A stretch of DNA of 10,634 nt from Halomonas sp. (GTDB lineage: Bacteria; Pseudomonadota; Gammaproteobacteria; Pseudomonadales; Oleiphilaceae). A program made the position numbers and the translations under genes. The stretch spans positions 1 through 10,634 of the forward strand of contig SLIH01000362.1 in the NCBI GenBank assembly GCA_007135745.1, in the 5' to 3' direction. Below the pieces are notes generated by a model, which was given only the letters and a program-made list of their open reading frames with translations, was not told where the DNA came from and made no database searches. Shown here piece by piece: positions 9,821-10,634 of this stretch. Positions within the stretch are counted from its first letter, which is position 1, and every line of letters starts with the position of its first letter.

Positions 9821-10634
9821 TCACCCCAGAGCGGAGAAACCCTGCTCCAGATCCGCAATCAGGTCTTCAGGGGCTTCCAGCCCGACCGACAGACGCACCA
9901 GGTTCTCTGTAATGCCACCCCGCACCTTGTCCTCATCAGAGAGCCGGCCGTGAGTCGTGGTGGCCGGATGGGTGATGGTGCTCTTGGCATCACCCAGGTT
10001 CGCGGTGATCGAGAACAGTTGGGTACCATCAATCAGCCGCCACGCTTCTTTCCTGCCCCCGCGCACCCGGAACGACAGCACACCGCTGGGACCGGATTGC
10101 TGGCGGCTCGCCAGTTCATGCTGGGGATGATCAGGCAGTCCGGCGAAGAACACCGTTTCCACCTCATCACGCTGACACAGCCATTCCGCCACCCTGCGGG
10201 CATTTTCCGAATGGGCCTTCATGCGTATGGAGAGTGTCTCAAGTCCCTTGAGAAAGACCCAGGCGTTGAACGGACTCATGGTAGGCCCTGCGGAGCGGAG
10301 AAACCCATAAACTTCGTTCATCAACAGCTCGCTGCCAATGGCTACCCCGCCGACGCACCGCCCCTGACCGTCCAGATACTTGGTCGCGGAGTGAATGACA
10401 ATGTCCGCGCCAAAATCAAAAGGCTTCTGCAGCACCGGCGTGCAAAAGCAGTTGTCCACCACCAGCAGAGCTTCGTTGCTGTGGGCAAGTTCTGCCAGGG
10501 CCGCCATATCCGCCACTTCGCAGAGGGGGTTTGACGGGGTCTCCAGAAACAGCATCCGTGTGTTGGATTTCACGGAAGATTTCCACTGGTCGAGGTCGGT
10601 CAGGTCAACAAAGGTGGTTTCCACCCCGAACCGC
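9821..10634 (-). CDS. metZ: O-succinylhomoserine sulfhydrylase, N-terminus cut by right edge
   Basis: MetZ is a PLP enzyme that condenses O-succinylhomoserine with sulfide to give homocysteine, bypassing cystathionine. About 270 residues are visible; the family has about 400, so roughly the first 130 lie beyond the edge. The frame is open to the edge, reading RFGVETTFVDLTDLDQW, so the GTG at 10624 is an internal Val codon and not a start. Visible features are ETPSNPLCEV, VVDNCFCTPVLQKP, and SATKYLDGQGRCVGG containing the PLP-binding Lys (codon near 10379-10381). The C-terminal signature includes SITANLGDAKSTITHPATTTHG, written here in part as GDAKSTITHPATTTH, then ENLVRLSVGLE. The DGQGR-x-x-GG segment after the lysine favours MetZ over MetB or MetC, and the lack of a long insertion argues against MetY. 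It lies 77 bp upstream of ftsK on the same strand. Confidence 0.9.
   Translation of the reverse strand, partial: RFGVETTFVDLTDLDQWKSSVKSNTRMLFLETPSNPLCEVADMAALAELAHSNEALLVVDNCFCTPVLQKPFDFGADIVIHSATKYLDGQGRCVGGVAIGSELLMNEVYGFLRSAGPTMSPFNAWVFLKGLETLSIRMKAHSENARRVAEWLCQRDEVETVFFAGLPDHPQHELASRQQSGPSGVLSFRVRGGRKEAWRLIDGTQLFSITANLGDAKSTITHPATTTHGRLSDEDKVRGGITENLVRLSVGLEAPEDLIADLEQGFSALG

Overview
The window reads as a stretch of ordinary, moderately GC-rich gammaproteobacterial chromosome. The block ftsK-lolA-rarA-serS-cysG, all on the minus strand, is the arrangement I recall from Pseudomonas and its relatives. The protein sequences, and a REP-type palindrome beginning CTGTAGGAGCGGCT, point to the Pseudomonas / Marinobacter / Halomonas neighbourhood. 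Marinobacter-like is my best guess, but it rests on memory and not on a search.

Layout, left to right. Positions 1-1253 (minus) hold a DUF1631-like gene that runs off the left edge. A 142-bp divergent gap follows. Positions 1396-2469 (plus) encode a class I DAHP synthase of the AroF (tyrosine-sensitive) type. An imperfect inverted pair of REP-like units (2480-2535) lies between the convergent aroF and cysG, and its right arm contains the cysG stop codon. From 9743 down to 2530 (minus) come ftsK, lolA, rarA, serS and cysG with almost no space between them: ftsK/lolA are 1 nt apart, lolA/rarA and serS/cysG share a TGATG stop-start, and rarA/serS are 30 bp apart. Upstream of ftsK is a 77-bp AT-rich gap (about 31% GC), then the C-terminal two thirds of metZ (minus), which runs off the right edge.

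The minus-strand block combines chromosome segregation (FtsK), lipoprotein trafficking (LolA), replication-fork maintenance (RarA), seryl-tRNA charging (SerS) and siroheme synthesis (CysG). It is conserved by position, and its products do not share one pathway. MetZ and CysG both relate to sulfur assimilation: siroheme is the cofactor of sulfite reductase, and MetZ uses the resulting sulfide.

I see no mobile element, CRISPR array, RNA gene or defence system, and no sign of a new multi-gene system. Two points stand out. The N-terminal dehydrogenase/ferrochelatase half of CysG appears to have lost its NAD-binding glycines and its catalytic Asp, while the methyltransferase half is intact. The REP-like element seems to supply the last codon and stop of cysG.
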